A DNA stretch of 7,227 nucleotides, taken from assembly GCA_903889845.1 (NCBI GenBank), contig CAISZB010000222.1, forward strand, positions 1 through 7,227, read 5' to 3'. The stretch is from an uncultured Verrucomicrobium sp. (GTDB taxonomy: Bacteria; Verrucomicrobiota; Verrucomicrobiia; Methylacidiphilales; GAS474). Shown in pieces: positions 5,866-7,227 of this stretch; position 1 is the first letter of the stretch; every line of letters starts with the position of its first letter. Made by a program: the position numbers and the translations under genes. The notes beneath the pieces are model-generated. The model was not told where the DNA came from, did no database searches, and was given only the letters and a program-made list of their open reading frames with translations.

Positions 5866-6675
5866 ATGAAGCTGGGCGAAGAGAGTCTGATGCTCGTTCC
5901 TTTCGGGAAATCGGGGGAGAAGGAGGATTCGGCGCGGTATGATTGGAACAACGCGGCGCGGGGGGATGAGGCTTTTGTGATATTCCAATACACGTATCGC
6001 GGCGCGGGGGGCTTTTCCCTGGGCGGGAAAGAGTACGCGGTGCCGCCCGGCCACGCCTTCATCGCGATCCTTCCGGAGGCGAGCCGCTATTACTATCCCC
6101 CGCAGGCGCGGGAGCCGTGGCGCTTCTCCTGGGTCAACTTCTACGGCGACCTCGCCCTGCGGCTCTGGGGCGGTCTGCGGGAACGGAGCGGCCCCGTCAT
6201 CGCCCTCGCCCCGGCCTTCGGTCCGATCTTGGAAGGATTGATCGCGAAGGCGCGGGCGCGCAGCTGGCGCGACCCCTACGAGGCGAGCGTCGAGGCCTAC
6301 CGCTTCCACCTGGAGGTGCTCCGCCACCTGCGCCTCCCCCGGCGGCAGACGCCGGAGCCCCTGGCGCGGGCGCTGACGCACATGCGGGACCATTACCGGG
6401 AGGGGTTGCGGATGAAGGAGGTGGCCGACCTGGCCGGGATGAGCCGGGAACACTTCACCCGCCTCTTCCTGAAACGGACGGGGGAGACCCCCGCCGCCTT
6501 CCTCCGCGGCGTCCGCGTGAAGGCGGCGGCCCGCCTCCTGCGGACCACGGCCCTCCCCGTCGCGGAGATCGCTTTCCGGTGCGGCTTCTCCTCGGCGACG
6601 AAGCTCGGGACCTTCTTCCGAAGGCGGCATCGCCTTTCTCCCCTGGCGTATCGGAAGCGTTTCGGTTCTACGTGA
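5866..6675 (+). CDS. AraC-family transcriptional regulator
   Basis: A 269-residue DNA-binding regulator. The N-terminal half (about 30-95) has the cupin-like sensor pattern of AraC regulators, with FQYTYRGAGGFSLGGKEYAVPPGHAFI (40-66) followed by ASRYYYPPQAREPWRFSWVNFYG; this domain usually binds a sugar. The C-terminal 100 residues form the double helix-turn-helix module: helix-turn-helix 1 at about 182-203 (MKEVADLAGMSREHFTRLF) and 2 at about 231-252 (VAEIAFRCGFSSATKLGTFF), ending in LSPLAYRKRF, the usual family C-terminus. The chosen ATG at 5866 leaves 82 bp of divergent spacer. Met9 (ATG at 5890), preceded by a purine-rich GAAGAGAG, is a credible alternative start. The position opposite the GH4 gene and the 21-bp direct repeats between them indicate local regulation of galactoside use; the effector cannot be read from sequence. 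Confidence 0.9.
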   Translation: MKLGEESLMLVPFGKSGEKEDSARYDWNNAARGDEAFVIFQYTYRGAGGFSLGGKEYAVPPGHAFIAILPEASRYYYPPQAREPWRFSWVNFYGDLALRLWGGLRERSGPVIALAPAFGPILEGLIAKARARSWRDPYEASVEAYRFHLEVLRHLRLPRRQTPEPLARALTHMRDHYREGLRMKEVADLAGMSREHFTRLFLKRTGETPAAFLRGVRVKAAARLLRTTALPVAEIAFRCGFSSATKLGTFFRRRHRLSPLAYRKRFGST

Positions 6676-6700
6676 AGGGGGACCGACGTAATGGGTGCTG

Positions 6701-6907
6701 CCCTTCGGGACCGGGTACAATCGCTTCGCTTCCCTGTACAGGTGGAGGCGATCCGCGCGTTTGAACGAATGGAGGGCGTGCCGCCCTCCAACGCCTCCCT
6801 GCTCTGATACGGCGTGGGAAGAAAGACGCGTCCCTTAAGGCCATTCTCCCAAGGAGAGTTCTACTCCGCTGAATCTAACCCGCTTGGGAGGAATCACCAT
6901 GGGGAGG
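6701..6907 (+). repeat. Right copy of the ~200-bp inverted, hairpin-rich repeat
   Basis: This is the reverse-complement partner of 1719-1922, starting 26 bp past the AraC stop codon. It keeps CCTGTACAGG (6734-6743), the 9-bp stem TGGAGGGCG / CGCCCTCCA (6770-6790) and the 44-bp identical block (6837-6880). The second long-range arm is weaker than in the left copy: CCCGCTTGGGAGG replaces CCTCCTTGGGAGG, so the arm-to-arm pairing is shortened but CTCCCAAG can still pair with CTTGGGAG. Similarity to the left copy ends near 6900. The remaining non-coding bases to 6969 show nothing definite. Confidence 0.93.
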
Positions 6908-6969
6908 GCTGTCGGCGCTGCGCCAGGAGACGATTGTCTTCACCTGGGCGTTCGGCTACAACCGTCTCC

Positions 6970-7227
6970 ATGCCCCTGCGGCCTCTGACTTTCCTTCGTC
7001 TACTGCTTTTGGTTGGAGGCATGGCCTTTTCTTTTGCAGGACTGCCCCTCTCGGCCCAGACCGACGGAGCCGAAGCCCCGGCTGCGGGAGTGACTGGGGC
7101 GGCGTTGAACGATGCGGCGGGCGCGTCGTTCTGGCTCCCCACGGCGGAAGGGGCGACCTCCGGGCTGTGGGACGAATCGGCCGATGCGGTCGCGCAGCGG
7201 TTGAAGTTGCCGAAGGAGTCGAAGACC
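6970..7227 (+). CDS. Exported protein of unknown function, 5' part only
   Basis: An open frame runs from the ATG at 6970 to the window edge (86 codons) with no stop, so the gene continues beyond the window. The N-terminus is a convincing signal peptide: MPLRPLTFLR is followed by the hydrophobic LLLLVGGMAFSFAGL, with PLSA before Gln30 as the likely cleavage site. The mature part seen so far starts with an Ala/Gly-rich, low-complexity stretch (about 33-52) and then SFWLPTAEGATSGLWDESADAVAQRLKLP. I do not recognise a family. It is separated from the AraC gene by the right repeat and lies outside the cassette, so no functional link is implied. No Shine-Dalgarno precedes this ATG. Confidence 0.7.
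   Translation, partial: MPLRPLTFLRLLLLVGGMAFSFAGLPLSAQTDGAEAPAAGVTGAALNDAAGASFWLPTAEGATSGLWDESADAVAQRLKLPKESKT

Noticed and set aside
1719..6907. Calling the whole block an insertion sequence or composite transposon
   Set aside because: No transposase, integrase or target-site duplication is visible, and the outer repeat edges fade without clean ends. It is reported only as an inverted repeat pair around a cassette.

Overview
The window is GC-rich bacterial DNA with five complete protein genes and the start of a sixth. The mix of a secreted DUF4832 glycosidase-like protein, a GH4 alpha-galactosidase with appended beta-sandwich domains, an AraC-type regulator, GC-rich hairpin repeats and almost no Shine-Dalgarno sequences would suit the Verrucomicrobiota or a neighbouring PVC lineage. 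This is a guess from style; no marker gene is present.

Left flank (1-1728): a minus-strand DUF423 membrane protein is divergent from a PfkB-family sugar kinase. The kinase has a clear sigma70-type promoter only about 10 bases upstream of its ATG, and a GC-rich hairpin follows its stop codon.

Central block (1719-6907): two copies of a roughly 200-bp hairpin-rich repeat lie in opposite orientation and bracket a three-gene galactoside cassette. Inside, on the minus strand, are a GH4 enzyme closely resembling MelA (cytoplasmic, NAD+ and Mn2+ dependent) with an unusual 290-residue C-terminal extension ending in a CBM9-like module, and then a secreted DUF4832 TIM-barrel protein. Divergent from the GH4 gene, on the plus strand, is an AraC-family regulator with an N-terminal sensor domain. 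The 82-bp gap between the GH4 and AraC genes carries two 10-bp direct repeats spaced exactly 21 bp apart, the classic geometry of an AraC-type operator. A reasonable model is that the DUF4832 protein acts on an extracellular galactose-containing glycan, the released oligosaccharide is imported by a transporter not in this window, the GH4 enzyme hydrolyses it in the cytosol, and the AraC protein senses the sugar and controls the divergent promoters. The PfkB kinase could phosphorylate a released monosaccharide, but it lies outside the repeats and its link is only positional.

Right flank (6908-7227): the 5' end of a gene for an unrecognised exported protein, cut by the window edge. No tRNA, rRNA, CRISPR array, transposase or integrase was seen. 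No stretch over 300 bases lacks a gene; the longest gaps (1684-1929, 3358-3584, 6676-6969) are filled by repeats and hairpins.
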